Positions 1 to 5,429 of a DNA stretch of 5,429 nt are shown here, piece by piece. The notes beneath the pieces were generated by a model, which worked only from the letters and a program-made list of their open reading frames with translations, was not told where the DNA came from and did not search any database. Source of the stretch: Flavobacteriaceae bacterium. Lineage in GTDB: Bacteria > Bacteroidota > Bacteroidia > Flavobacteriales > Flavobacteriaceae. The position numbers and the translations under genes are program-made. The first letter of the stretch is position 1, and every line of letters starts with the position of its first letter. Location of the stretch: positions 1 through 5,429 of the forward strand of contig JAESTN010000312.1 of NCBI GenBank assembly GCA_016763595.1, given 5' to 3'.

Positions 1-974
1 CAGCTACCTCTGGAGGAAAAGTTATCAATCCTATTGGAGAAGGACACATGGTCTCAAATTTTTTATCATGGATAGAAGACGTTTGGACGAAAGAGAATCT
101 ATTTGAACTGCTTCATAAAAATGGAATCAGTTCTACAGTGTACACTGCCAATCCTTTCTCTTTAACAGCTTTGGTTAACGGGATACATAAAGTAGGAACT
201 ATCAAACATGATAGTTTTGGTTCAGGAATAGAGAAATTTACCAGTGATTTAAATAACAACAACTTACCTCAATATTCTTTTATAGAACCAAAATTTATTT
301 TGCAGCATAACGATCAACACCCTTCATCAGTAAGCGGATTCCTTGATGGTCCTACCAAAGATGGAACTGTAATACTTGGTGAGAAATTTATTTGGGATGT
401 TTACGATGCTCTTAAAAACAGTGATTATTGGGATAAAACACTTTTTATTATTACCTACGATGAAAACGGTGGATGTTTCGATCATGTACCACCACCTGCT
501 TGTGTACCTCCTGGAGGAGATAACGTTGATCAAGAAGACTTCAATTTCGACCGTTTAGGCGTTCGTGTTCCTATGGTAATGATTTCACCATACATTGCAA
601 AAAACACCATTATTAACGAAACATTTGAGCATAGTTCATTCATCAAAACAATGTCAGATAAATGGGGTTTAGGAAACTTAACTGATAGAGATAAAAATGC
701 AAAATCTTTTGGCTCCGTTTTTTCAGATACAAAAAGAAGCTGTTATCCAGAAATTCAAGAGCCAGTATTAACACATGGTTTAGATAACGGAGAAGCCTAT
801 GCAAATGACCCTTTAAATGGCTTGCAAAAATCAATCTTAGCAGGAGTTATTGAAATCGCAAAAACCAATACACTAACAAAAGACATCATTGCTTTAAAAA
901 AGTCTGTAGAAGACATCCCTACTGTTAAAGATGCTATGGACTATTTAACAAAAGTAAAAGACCTTCTGTTTTAA
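1..974 (+). CDS. Phosphoesterase family protein (phospholipase C / AcpA-type acid phosphatase), C-terminal part, 5' truncated
   Basis: The reading frame is open from the left edge (first complete codon at base 3), so the ATG at base 48 is an internal methionine and the real start lies outside the window. About 323 residues are visible. Counting from that internal Met, the signatures of the phosphoesterase family that includes bacterial phospholipases C and Francisella AcpA are NDQHPS (88-93), a helix ending in YW before TLFIITYDENGG (131-142), FDHVPPP (144-150), GVRVPMVMISPYI (171-183) and HSSFIKTM followed by LTDRD (196-215). The Asp-Glu of YDENGG and the HP and DH histidines are the expected metal-binding and active-site residues. 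The N-terminal part of the active site is upstream of the window. Family members hydrolyse phosphomonoesters or phospholipid head groups, usually outside the cytoplasm; the substrate here cannot be told. After the catalytic core comes a tail of about 70 residues, helical at its end (KDIIALKKSVEDI). I see no duplicated C-terminal domains of the Pseudomonas phospholipase C type. It converges with eno. Confidence 0.85.
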   Translation, partial: ATSGGKVINPIGEGHMVSNFLSWIEDVWTKENLFELLHKNGISSTVYTANPFSLTALVNGIHKVGTIKHDSFGSGIEKFTSDLNNNNLPQYSFIEPKFILQHNDQHPSSVSGFLDGPTKDGTVILGEKFIWDVYDALKNSDYWDKTLFIITYDENGGCFDHVPPPACVPPGGDNVDQEDFNFDRLGVRVPMVMISPYIAKNTIINETFEHSSFIKTMSDKWGLGNLTDRDKNAKSFGSVFSDTKRSCYPEIQEPVLTHGLDNGEAYANDPLNGLQKSILAGVIEIAKTNTLTKDIIALKKSVEDIPTVKDAMDYLTKVKDLLF

Positions 975-993
975 TTGAAGCTTGATAAAAAAC

Positions 994-1023
994 AAAAACG
1001 ACATCAAAATTGATGTCGTTTTT
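994..1023. terminator. Bidirectional intrinsic terminator between the phosphoesterase gene and eno
   Basis: A perfect 12-bp inverted repeat (aaaaacgacatc / gatgtcgttttt) flanks a 6-base AAAATT loop. The stem is preceded by A-runs and followed by T-runs on both strands, so it can work as a rho-independent terminator in either direction. It begins 19 bases after the phosphoesterase stop and lies 25 bases beyond the eno stop on the other strand. This fits a shared terminator for two convergent genes. Confidence 0.85.
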
Positions 1024-1029
1024 ATATAG

Positions 1030-1048
1030 AAAGCAAAAAAAATGCTTT
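1030..1048 (-). other. Small stem-loop immediately after the eno stop codon
   Basis: Six paired bases (AAAGCA / TGCTTT on the minus strand) enclose a 7-base T-rich loop, directly adjacent to the eno TAA. No U-tract follows it, so it is unlikely to terminate alone. It may form a tandem 3' structure with the stronger bidirectional hairpin just downstream, or it may be chance in an A/T-rich spacer. Confidence 0.3.
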
Positions 1049-2338
1049 TTATTTAATCTTAAATGCTTTTTCTCTTGGAAAGTAAGCTGTATCTCCCAAT
1101 TGCTCTTCAATACGAAGTAATTGATTGTATTTAGCCATTCTGTCTGAACGTGAAGCTGAACCTGTTTTAATTTGACCGCAATTTAATGCAACAGCTAAGT
1201 CTGCAATGGTATTATCTTCAGTTTCTCCAGATCTATGTGACATTACAGAAGTATACCCTGCATTATGAGCCATATTTACAGCTGCAATAGTTTCAGTTAA
1301 GGTACCAATTTGGTTTACTTTGATTAAAATAGAATTTGCAATTCCGTTTTCGATTCCTCTAGACAATCGTTCTACATTTGTAACAAATAAATCATCTCCT
1401 ACTAATTGAACCTTGTCTCCAACTTTATCAGTTAAATATTTCCAACCATCCCAGTCGTTTTCATCCATTCCATCTTCAATAGAAATAATTGGGTAGTTTG
1501 CAGCTAATTCTGCTAAATAGTCAGCTTGTTCTTGGCTAGTTCTAATTTTCCCAGTTGCTCCTTCAAATTTAGAATAATCATATTTCCCATCCACATAAAA
1601 TTCGGCAGCAGCACAATCTAAGGCAATCATAATATCATCCCCTAAAGTATACCCTGCATTTTTAACAGCTAAAGCAATGGTGTCTAAAGCATCTTCTGTA
1701 CCGTCCAACGTTGGTGCAAAACCACCTTCATCACCTACCGCAGTACTTAAATCGCGCTCGTGTAATACTTTTTTAAGGTTGTGAAAAATTTCAGAACCCA
1801 TTTGCATTGCTTGTGTAAAATTCTTTGCTTTTACAGGCACTACCATAAATTCTTGAAATGCAATTGGCGCATCAGAATGAGAACCTCCATTAATGATGTT
1901 CATCATTGGAACAGGCAATGTGTTTGCTGACACACCTCCTACGTACCGATACAATGGCATTCCTAATTCATTTGCAGCAGCTTTTGCAGCTGCTAAAGAA
2001 ACTCCTAAGATTGCATTTGCTCCTAATACTGATTTATTATGAGTTCCATCCAAATCAATCATAATTTGATCAATTTTATTTTGTTCAAATACAGATGTAC
2101 CCAATAATTCTTGAGCAATCAATTGGTTTACATTAGAAACAGCTTTTAATACACCTTTTCCCATGTAAGCATCTCCTCCATCTCTTAATTCTACTGCTTC
2201 ATGTTCTCCTGTAGATGCTCCAGATGGTACTGCAGCTCTACCCATAAATCCATTTTCAGTAGTAACATCAACTTCTACAGTAGGATTTCCTCTAGAATCA
2301 AATATTTGACGCGCATGAATGTTAATTATAATACTCAT
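1049..2338 (-). CDS. eno: Enolase (phosphopyruvate hydratase)
   Basis: This enzyme converts 2-phosphoglycerate to phosphoenolpyruvate in glycolysis and the reverse in gluconeogenesis, in the cytoplasm, as a Mg-dependent enzyme. The 429 residues match the usual bacterial length. The N-terminal domain holds [15 protein letters not shown] (9-23) and the mobile active-site loop SGASTGEHE (39-47). The barrel domain carries [16 protein letters not shown] (105-120), [10 protein letters not shown] (147-156), the acid catalyst in GDEGGFAP (Glu204), the Mg ligands Asp241 ([10 protein letters not shown]), Glu288 (SIEDG) and Asp315 (VGDDLF), the catalytic base Lys340 (LIKVNQ), SHRSGETED (367-375), and Lys391 in [11 protein letters not shown]. 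All expected catalytic residues are present. The start is chosen because [14 protein letters not shown] aligns with the normal enolase N-terminus. The A-rich leader (AAAAAATAGAAGA before ATG) is typical of Bacteroidota translation starts. It lies 125 bases downstream of carA on the same strand, so co-transcription is possible, although the spacer could hold a separate promoter. Confidence 0.98.
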   Translation of the reverse strand: MSIIINIHARQIFDSRGNPTVEVDVTTENGFMGRAAVPSGASTGEHEAVELRDGGDAYMGKGVLKAVSNVNQLIAQELLGTSVFEQNKIDQIMIDLDGTHNKSVLGANAILGVSLAAAKAAANELGMPLYRYVGGVSANTLPVPMMNIINGGSHSDAPIAFQEFMVVPVKAKNFTQAMQMGSEIFHNLKKVLHERDLSTAVGDEGGFAPTLDGTEDALDTIALAVKNAGYTLGDDIMIALDCAAAEFYVDGKYDYSKFEGATGKIRTSQEQADYLAELAANYPIISIEDGMDENDWDGWKYLTDKVGDKVQLVGDDLFVTNVERLSRGIENGIANSILIKVNQIGTLTETIAAVNMAHNAGYTSVMSHRSGETEDNTIADLAVALNCGQIKTGSASRSDRMAKYNQLLRIEEQLGDTAYFPREKAFKIK

Positions 2339-2354
2339 TCTTCTATTTTTTATG

Positions 2355-2372
2355 ATAACTTTTTCAAGTTAT
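2355..2372 (-). promoter_or_regulatory. 5' leader hairpin with GAAA loop upstream of eno
   Basis: On the minus strand a perfect 7-bp stem ATAACTT / AAGTTAT encloses GAAA, a GNRA-type tetraloop. It ends 16 bases before the eno ATG. The stem is A/U rich, so its stability is modest. It could shield the 5' end of the mRNA, influence ribosome loading, or act as a DNA palindrome for a regulator. The pairing is seen in the sequence; any function is inference. Confidence 0.35.
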
Positions 2373-2399
2373 AATTAGTAATATCTTGTTGCTAAACTA

Positions 2400-2406
2400 C
2401 AAAATA
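2400..2406 (-). promoter_or_regulatory. Weak candidate -7 element for eno
   Basis: The minus strand reads TATTTTG, one base shorter than the Bacteroidota -7 consensus TAnnTTTG, with a TTG 25 bases further upstream (2434-2432). The consensus spacing is about 17-23, so both the box and the spacing are imperfect. If used, it would give an eno leader of roughly 55 bases that contains the GAAA hairpin. Read-through from carA is the alternative. Confidence 0.2.
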
Positions 2407-2422
2407 TGTGTTTTTACGAACT

Positions 2423-2440
2423 AGTTAATTTCAATTAACT
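2423..2440. repeat. 8-bp palindrome in the carA-eno spacer
   Basis: agttaatt and aattaact form a perfect inverted repeat around a 2-base centre. It lies 23 bases beyond the carA stop. As RNA it would fold as a 6-bp stem with a 6-base loop. No T-run follows on the minus strand, so it is not a convincing terminator. Its position upstream of the weak eno -7 candidate would suit an operator or a 3'-end stabilising hairpin. It may also be chance in A/T-rich DNA. Confidence 0.3.
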
Positions 2441-2463
2441 GCGAAAACGATTTCAGAGATGAA

Positions 2464-3570
2464 CTACTTCGTTTTCTTTATGTTCTCTATAAATTGATCA
2501 AAAAGGTATTCTGCGTCATGTGGTCCAGGGCTCGCTTCTGGATGATATTGTACTGAAAAGCAATTTTTACCTTTTAATTGAATTCCTGCAACCGTATGAT
2601 CATTTAAATGTACATGTGTAATTTCTACATTTTCATTTGCTTCCGTTTCTTCTCTATTAATTGCAAAACCATGATTTTGAGAAGTAATTTCTCCTTTGCC
2701 AGTTAACAAGTTTTTTACAGGGTGGTTGATCCCTCTATGGCCATTGTGCATTTTGTAAGTAGAAATACCGTTAGCAAGCGCAATTATTTGGTGGCCTAAA
2801 CAAATTCCAAACAATGGCAGATCTCTTTTGATAATTTCTTTTGCTGTATTTTGTGCATCTACTAAAGGCTCTGGATCTCCAGGACCATTCGAAATAAAAT
2901 ATCCATCAGGATTAAAAGAACTCATTTCTTCAAAACTTGCATTGTATGGAAATACTTTTATATACGCATCTCTTTTTACAAAGTTTCTTAGAATGTTCTT
3001 TTTAATACCGATATCCAATGCCGAAATCTTATAGGTAGCATTTTCATCACCAACAAAATATGGCTCTTTGGTTGATACTTTAGAAGCCAATTCTAACCCA
3101 TTCATATCAGGAGTATCAGCCAATTGCTTTTTCAAATCTTCAATATGCTCAACATCAGTAGATATAATTGCGTTCATTGCTCCATTATCTCTAATATATG
3201 CAACAAGGGCTCTGGTATCTACATCAGAAATTGCAACTGTATTGTGTTTGATAAACCAATCTTTTAAATTCCCTTCAGAGTCAACTCTAGAGTGTGTAAA
3301 ACTAAAATTTCTACAAATTAACCCTGAAATTTTAATTCCATCAGATTCAATTTCTTCAGCATTTACTCCATAGTTTCCAATATGAGCATTCGTGGCAACC
3401 ATCAATTGTCCAAAATAAGATGGATCTGTAAAGATTTCTTGGTACCCTGTCATTCCGGTATTAAAACAAATCTCTCCAGTAGCTGTTCCTTCTATCCCAA
3501 TAGATTTACCGTAAAATATAGTTCCATCTGCTAATAAAACTAACGCTTTTTTGTGTTGTTGGTATTTCAT
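2464..3570 (-). CDS. carA: Carbamoyl-phosphate synthase small (glutaminase) subunit
   Basis: CarA hydrolyses glutamine and channels ammonia to CarB, which makes carbamoyl phosphate for pyrimidine and arginine synthesis in the cytoplasm. The 368 residues are near the usual 360-390. The N-terminal CPSase small-chain domain (about 7-140) shows ALVLLADGTIFYG, FNTGMTGYQEIFTDPSY (36-52) and DVDTRALVAYIRDNG (116-130). The class I glutamine amidotransferase domain (about 180-365) shows SNGPGDPE (227-234), the nucleophile Cys257 in FGICLGHQ, GHRGINHPV (277-285), SQNHGFAI (297-304), and the remaining triad members His343 and Glu345 in VQYHPEASPGP. The catalytic triad is complete, so the protein should be an active glutaminase. 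No carB lies in the window, so the large subunit must be encoded elsewhere. The start is chosen at MKYQQHKKALVLLADG, which gives a normal family N-terminus. carA is separated from rplQ by a terminator and is followed by eno on the same strand. Confidence 0.97.
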   Translation of the reverse strand: MKYQQHKKALVLLADGTIFYGKSIGIEGTATGEICFNTGMTGYQEIFTDPSYFGQLMVATNAHIGNYGVNAEEIESDGIKISGLICRNFSFTHSRVDSEGNLKDWFIKHNTVAISDVDTRALVAYIRDNGAMNAIISTDVEHIEDLKKQLADTPDMNGLELASKVSTKEPYFVGDENATYKISALDIGIKKNILRNFVKRDAYIKVFPYNASFEEMSSFNPDGYFISNGPGDPEPLVDAQNTAKEIIKRDLPLFGICLGHQIIALANGISTYKMHNGHRGINHPVKNLLTGKGEITSQNHGFAINREETEANENVEITHVHLNDHTVAGIQLKGKNCFSVQYHPEASPGPHDAEYLFDQFIENIKKTK

Positions 3571-3618
3571 CGCTTAGTTGTGTATCTTTTTTAATTGTGT
3601 GTTTTGTACTTTCTTTTG

Positions 3619-3626
3619 CAAAAATA
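3619..3626 (-). promoter_or_regulatory. Candidate carA promoter, -7 box
   Basis: The minus strand reads TATTTTTG, a perfect match to the Bacteroidota -7 consensus TAnnTTTG, 48 bases before the carA ATG. It sits just downstream of the rplQ terminator, where a new promoter is needed. I find no TTG at the usual -33 spacing, so only half of the promoter is supported. The box is A/T rich, and a chance match is possible. Confidence 0.45.
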
Positions 3627-3673
3627 ATAATATCTAATTTAGTATGCATTTCTTGTTCATAAAAATGTATAAA

Positions 3674-3705
3674 AAAAGGGATAAACATAAATGTTTATCC
3701 CTTTT
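3674..3705 (-). terminator. Intrinsic terminator after rplQ, closing the alpha ribosomal-protein operon
   Basis: A perfect 14-bp stem (AAAAGGGATAAACA / TGTTTATCCCTTTT) with a 4-base TTTA loop starts 24 bases after the rplQ stop. Counting the stem's last four Ts, the minus strand carries an unbroken run of seven Ts after the GGG/CCC clamp. This is a textbook rho-independent terminator for transcripts coming from rpsD-rpoA-rplQ. It separates them from carA. Confidence 0.88.
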
Positions 3706-3729
3706 ATATGAAATCTATAAATATCATAT

Positions 3730-4203
3730 TTATTCTTCAGAAGTTTCTGGTGTTTCAGTTTCAGCAACATCAACAGCAGAATCAGCTTTCTTCTTCCCTC
3801 TACGAGTAGTTTTCTTAGCTTTCTTTCCATTAGGGTTGTAAATTTCGTTGTAATCAACTAATTCTACCATTGCCATAGGAGCATTATCTCCTTGACGATT
3901 TCCTAATTTGATGATACGTAAGTATCCTCCTGGTCTATCAGCAATCTTAACAGAAATTTCTTTGAATAATTCTGTAACTGCATACTTATCTCTAAGGTAA
4001 CTAAATACAACACGTCTATTATGTGTAGTATCGTTTTTAGATTTTGTAAGTAAAGGTTCTACAAATTTACGCAACGCTTTTGCTTTTGCTTCTGTAGTGT
4101 TAATACGTTTATGTTCAATTAATGAACATGTCATATTAGCTAACATCGCCTTTCTATGCGCTGTTTTTCTTCCTAAGTGGTTAAATTTCTTACCGTGTCT
4201 CAT
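3730..4203 (-). CDS. rplQ: Large-subunit ribosomal protein L17 (bL17)
   Basis: L17 is a structural protein of the 50S subunit. The core matches the family: [21 protein letters not shown] (start), a helix around [25 protein letters not shown] (27-51), and the C-terminal core [26 protein letters not shown] (91-116). At 157 residues it is about 30 longer than the E. coli protein (127). The extra part (from about 123) is low complexity: first basic ([13 protein letters not shown]), then acidic ([12 protein letters not shown]). It is probably disordered, and I recall longer L17 tails in Bacteroidota. The start is fixed by the conserved MRHGKK. The leader has an AAAGG run only 2 bases from ATG, too close for a good Shine-Dalgarno. 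It follows rpoA by 60 bases in the same operon and is the last gene before the terminator. Confidence 0.98.
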   Translation of the reverse strand: MRHGKKFNHLGRKTAHRKAMLANMTCSLIEHKRINTTEAKAKALRKFVEPLLTKSKNDTTHNRRVVFSYLRDKYAVTELFKEISVKIADRPGGYLRIIKLGNRQGDNAPMAMVELVDYNEIYNPNGKKAKKTTRRGKKKADSAVDVAETETPETSEE

Positions 4204-4218
4204 GACCTTTGTTTTATA

Positions 4219-4261
4219 CTTTCATCTTGCTCAACCAGTTATTGGGGGCAAAATATGAAAG
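4219..4261 (-). promoter_or_regulatory. Nested inverted repeat filling the rpoA-rplQ spacer
   Basis: In the 60-base spacer the minus strand has CTTTCAT paired with ATGAAAG (7 bp). After a 3x1 internal loop comes TTGC paired with GCAA (4 bp), closing a C-rich apical segment with CCCCC. The whole fold occupies most of the spacer and ends 15 bases before the rplQ start. No U-tract follows, so it is not a terminator. It could be an RNA element acting on rplQ translation or mRNA processing; that role is inference. Confidence 0.35.
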
Positions 4262-4263
4262 AA

Positions 4264-5256
4264 TTAATCTCTATCTAATTTGTATTTACCTAAGTCCATT
4301 CCAAAGTTCAATCCTTTAACATTTACTAGTTCTTCTAGTTCTGTTAATGATTTTTTACCAAAATTACGGAATTTCATTAAGTCATTTTTATTGAATGATA
4401 CTAAGTCTCCTAAAGTATCTACTTCTGCAGCTTTTAAACAGTTTAAAGCCCTAACTGATAAATCCATGTCTACCAACTTAGTCTTTAATAACTGACGCAT
4501 GTGTAATGATTCCTCATCATATGTTTCAGTTTGTGCAATTTCATCTGCCTCTAAAGTGATACGCTCATCAGAGAATAACATAAAGTGGTGGATTAAAATT
4601 TTCGCAGCTTCTGTTAATGCATCTTTAGGATTGATAGAACCATCTGTGTCTATATCGAAAATTAATTTTTCGTAGTCAGTTTTTTGCTCTACACGGAAAT
4701 TTTCAACAGCATATTTTACATTCTTAATTGGAGTGTAAATAGAATCTGTAAAAATAGTTCCTAAAGGCGCAGAAGATTTTTTATTTTCTTCTGCTGGTAC
4801 AAACCCTCTACCTTTTTCTATAGAAATCTCCATGTTTAATTTCACAGATTTATCCATATTACAGATAACTAAATCAGGGTTTAACACTTGAAAACCAGAA
4901 ATAAAACGTTGTAAATCTCCAGCAGTTAATTGCTCTTGACCTGAAACGCTTACTGAAACAGACTCATGATTTGTCTCTTCAATTTGCTTCTTAAAACGAA
5001 CTTGTTTTAAGTTTAATATAATTTCTGTAACATCTTCTACAACTCCTTTAATTGCAGAAAACTCATGCTCTACACCATCAACTCTTAATGATGTAATTGC
5101 AAAACCTTCTAAAGAAGACAACAATACTCTTCTTAATGCATTACCAACTGTTAACCCAAAACCTGGTTCTAAAGGTCTAAACTCAAATCTACCAGAAAAA
5201 TCTGTAGATTCAATCATAATTACTTTATCAGGTTTTTGAAAATTTAATATTGCCAT
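4264..5256 (-). CDS. rpoA: DNA-directed RNA polymerase subunit alpha
   Basis: The alpha subunit dimerises to nucleate assembly of RNA polymerase; its C-terminal domain contacts UP-element DNA and activators. Length is 330, the family norm (E. coli 329). The N-terminal domain (about 1-235) has [23 protein letters not shown] (26-48), which includes the dimer-interface helix, [16 protein letters not shown] (61-76), [12 protein letters not shown] (147-158), and the [12 protein letters not shown] helix (214-225) near its end. A linker of roughly 20 acidic residues (about 236-255, with [14 protein letters not shown]) precedes the C-terminal domain. That domain carries [14 protein letters not shown] (266-279) and [11 protein letters not shown] (299-309). 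Aligned to E. coli, the UP-element contact residues R265, N268, C269, G296, K298, S299 and E302 are kept as R269, N272, C273, G300, K302, S303 and E306. The start [12 protein letters not shown] gives the expected length. It is the middle gene of rpsD-rpoA-rplQ. Confidence 0.98.
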   Translation of the reverse strand: MAILNFQKPDKVIMIESTDFSGRFEFRPLEPGFGLTVGNALRRVLLSSLEGFAITSLRVDGVEHEFSAIKGVVEDVTEIILNLKQVRFKKQIEETNHESVSVSVSGQEQLTAGDLQRFISGFQVLNPDLVICNMDKSVKLNMEISIEKGRGFVPAEENKKSSAPLGTIFTDSIYTPIKNVKYAVENFRVEQKTDYEKLIFDIDTDGSINPKDALTEAAKILIHHFMLFSDERITLEADEIAQTETYDEESLHMRQLLKTKLVDMDLSVRALNCLKAAEVDTLGDLVSFNKNDLMKFRNFGKKSLTELEELVNVKGLNFGMDLGKYKLDRD

Positions 5257-5277
5257 ATTTTTCTTCTTTTAATTGTT

Positions 5278-5333
5278 ATTCAGTTGCGCGGCCTGTAAGT
5301 GTGAAGAAATATTTACAAACCCTTTGGCTGAAT
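5278..5333 (-). promoter_or_regulatory. Two-tier stem-loop in the rpsD-rpoA spacer
   Basis: On the minus (transcript) strand, ATTCAG pairs with CTGAAT (6 bp). Inside is a symmetric 6x6 internal loop (CCAAAG opposite GCGCAA). Then comes a 9-bp stem, GGTTTGTAA with TTACAGGCC including two G-U pairs, closed by a 14-base loop. It occupies 56 of the 95 spacer bases and ends 21 bases before the rpoA start. It has no U-tail and so is not a terminator. Candidates are a ribosomal-protein binding site (S4 is encoded just upstream), an RNA processing site, or a translational control element for rpoA. The pairing is visible; the function is inferred. Confidence 0.4.
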
Positions 5334-5351
5334 TTCAATATGATTAATTTA

Positions 5352-5429
5352 TTACTTAGAGTACAACTCTACAATTAATTGTTCTTTGAAAGTCTCTGGA
5401 ATTTGTACTCTTTCTGGAGCCTTGATAAA
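5352..5429 (-). CDS. rpsD: Small-subunit ribosomal protein S4 (uS4), C-terminal 25 residues
   Basis: The minus strand is open from the right edge and encodes 25 residues ending in a TAA. They contain APERVQIPETF and finish with KEQLIVELYSK. This matches the conserved S4 C-terminus, which in E. coli ends NEHLIVELYSK. S4 is a primary 16S rRNA-binding protein of the 30S subunit and, in E. coli, the translational repressor of the alpha operon. The rest of the gene lies outside the window. It precedes rpoA by 95 bases, the usual rpsD-rpoA-rplQ order. Confidence 0.93.
   Translation of the reverse strand, partial: FIKAPERVQIPETFKEQLIVELYSK

Noticed and set aside
48..50. ATG at base 48 as the start of the phosphoesterase gene
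   Set aside because: The same frame is open back to the window edge and codes for plausible family sequence (GGKVINPIGEGH) before this Met. The known N-terminal active-site region would be missing if translation began here.
1606..1620. Enolase Mg-ligand segment reads DCAAAEFY instead of the common DCAASEFY
   Set aside because: The metal ligand Asp and the EFY motif are intact. A Ser-to-Ala change beside them is conservative, and I recall similar forms in flavobacterial enolases, so it is not evidence of altered function.
2400..2408. The 9-mer caaaatatg occurs both in the carA-eno spacer and at 4249-4257 in the rpoA-rplQ spacer
   Set aside because: A 9-base A/T-rich match in a low-GC 5.4-kb window is not surprising, and the second copy is part of a folded spacer with no promoter-like context.
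3068..3373. Plus-strand 101-residue frame inside carA
   Set aside because: It is fully antisense to conserved CarA coding sequence, has no own leader or homology that I recognise, and looks like a codon-bias shadow.
3506..3688. Minus-strand 60-residue frame overlapping the carA start and upstream region, a possible leader peptide
   Set aside because: It overlaps carA in another frame, begins inside the rplQ terminator hairpin, and has no recognisable protein features.
3571..3729. Riboswitch or pyrimidine attenuator in the carA leader
   Set aside because: The only strong hairpin in this spacer is the rplQ terminator, upstream of the likely carA promoter. The remaining leader of about 45 bases is too short and unstructured to show an attenuator.
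1..5429. Mobile elements, CRISPR arrays, tRNA genes or defence genes
   Set aside because: No direct-repeat arrays, transposase-like coding sequence, terminal inverted repeats or cloverleaf patterns were seen; almost all of the window is conserved housekeeping coding sequence.

Overview
The window looks like a low-GC chromosomal segment from a member of the Bacteroidota, most likely the family Flavobacteriaceae. Four things point there: AT-rich codon use, A-rich translation leaders with little or no Shine-Dalgarno sequence, a TAnnTTTG-type -7 promoter box before carA, and protein signatures in enolase, CarA and RpoA that I associate with flavobacteria. The family assignment is inference; genus and species cannot be read from this sequence.

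Layout from the right edge, following minus-strand transcription: the last 25 codons of rpsD (ribosomal protein S4), then rpoA (RNA polymerase alpha subunit), then rplQ (ribosomal protein L17). This is the distal end of the alpha ribosomal-protein operon. It is closed by a strong intrinsic terminator just after rplQ. Next on the same strand come carA (small, glutamine-hydrolysing subunit of carbamoyl-phosphate synthase), with its own likely promoter, and eno (enolase). On the plus strand, from the left edge, runs the C-terminal part of a secreted-type phosphoesterase of the phospholipase C / AcpA acid phosphatase family. It converges on eno, and the two share a 12-bp bidirectional terminator hairpin.

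The genes are mostly housekeeping: transcription and translation (rpsD, rpoA, rplQ), pyrimidine and arginine precursor supply (carA), glycolysis (eno), and a phosphate-ester hydrolase of uncertain substrate. No mobile element, CRISPR array, tRNA or rRNA is visible, and no gene-free stretch exceeds 160 bases.

The least explained material lies in the short spacers. The rpsD-rpoA spacer can fold into a two-tier stem-loop. The rpoA-rplQ spacer carries a nested inverted repeat. The eno leader has a 7-bp hairpin capped by GAAA close to the start codon, and the carA-eno spacer has an 8-bp palindrome. These are candidate RNA or operator elements, not demonstrated ones. I do not see a clearly new biological system in the coding content.
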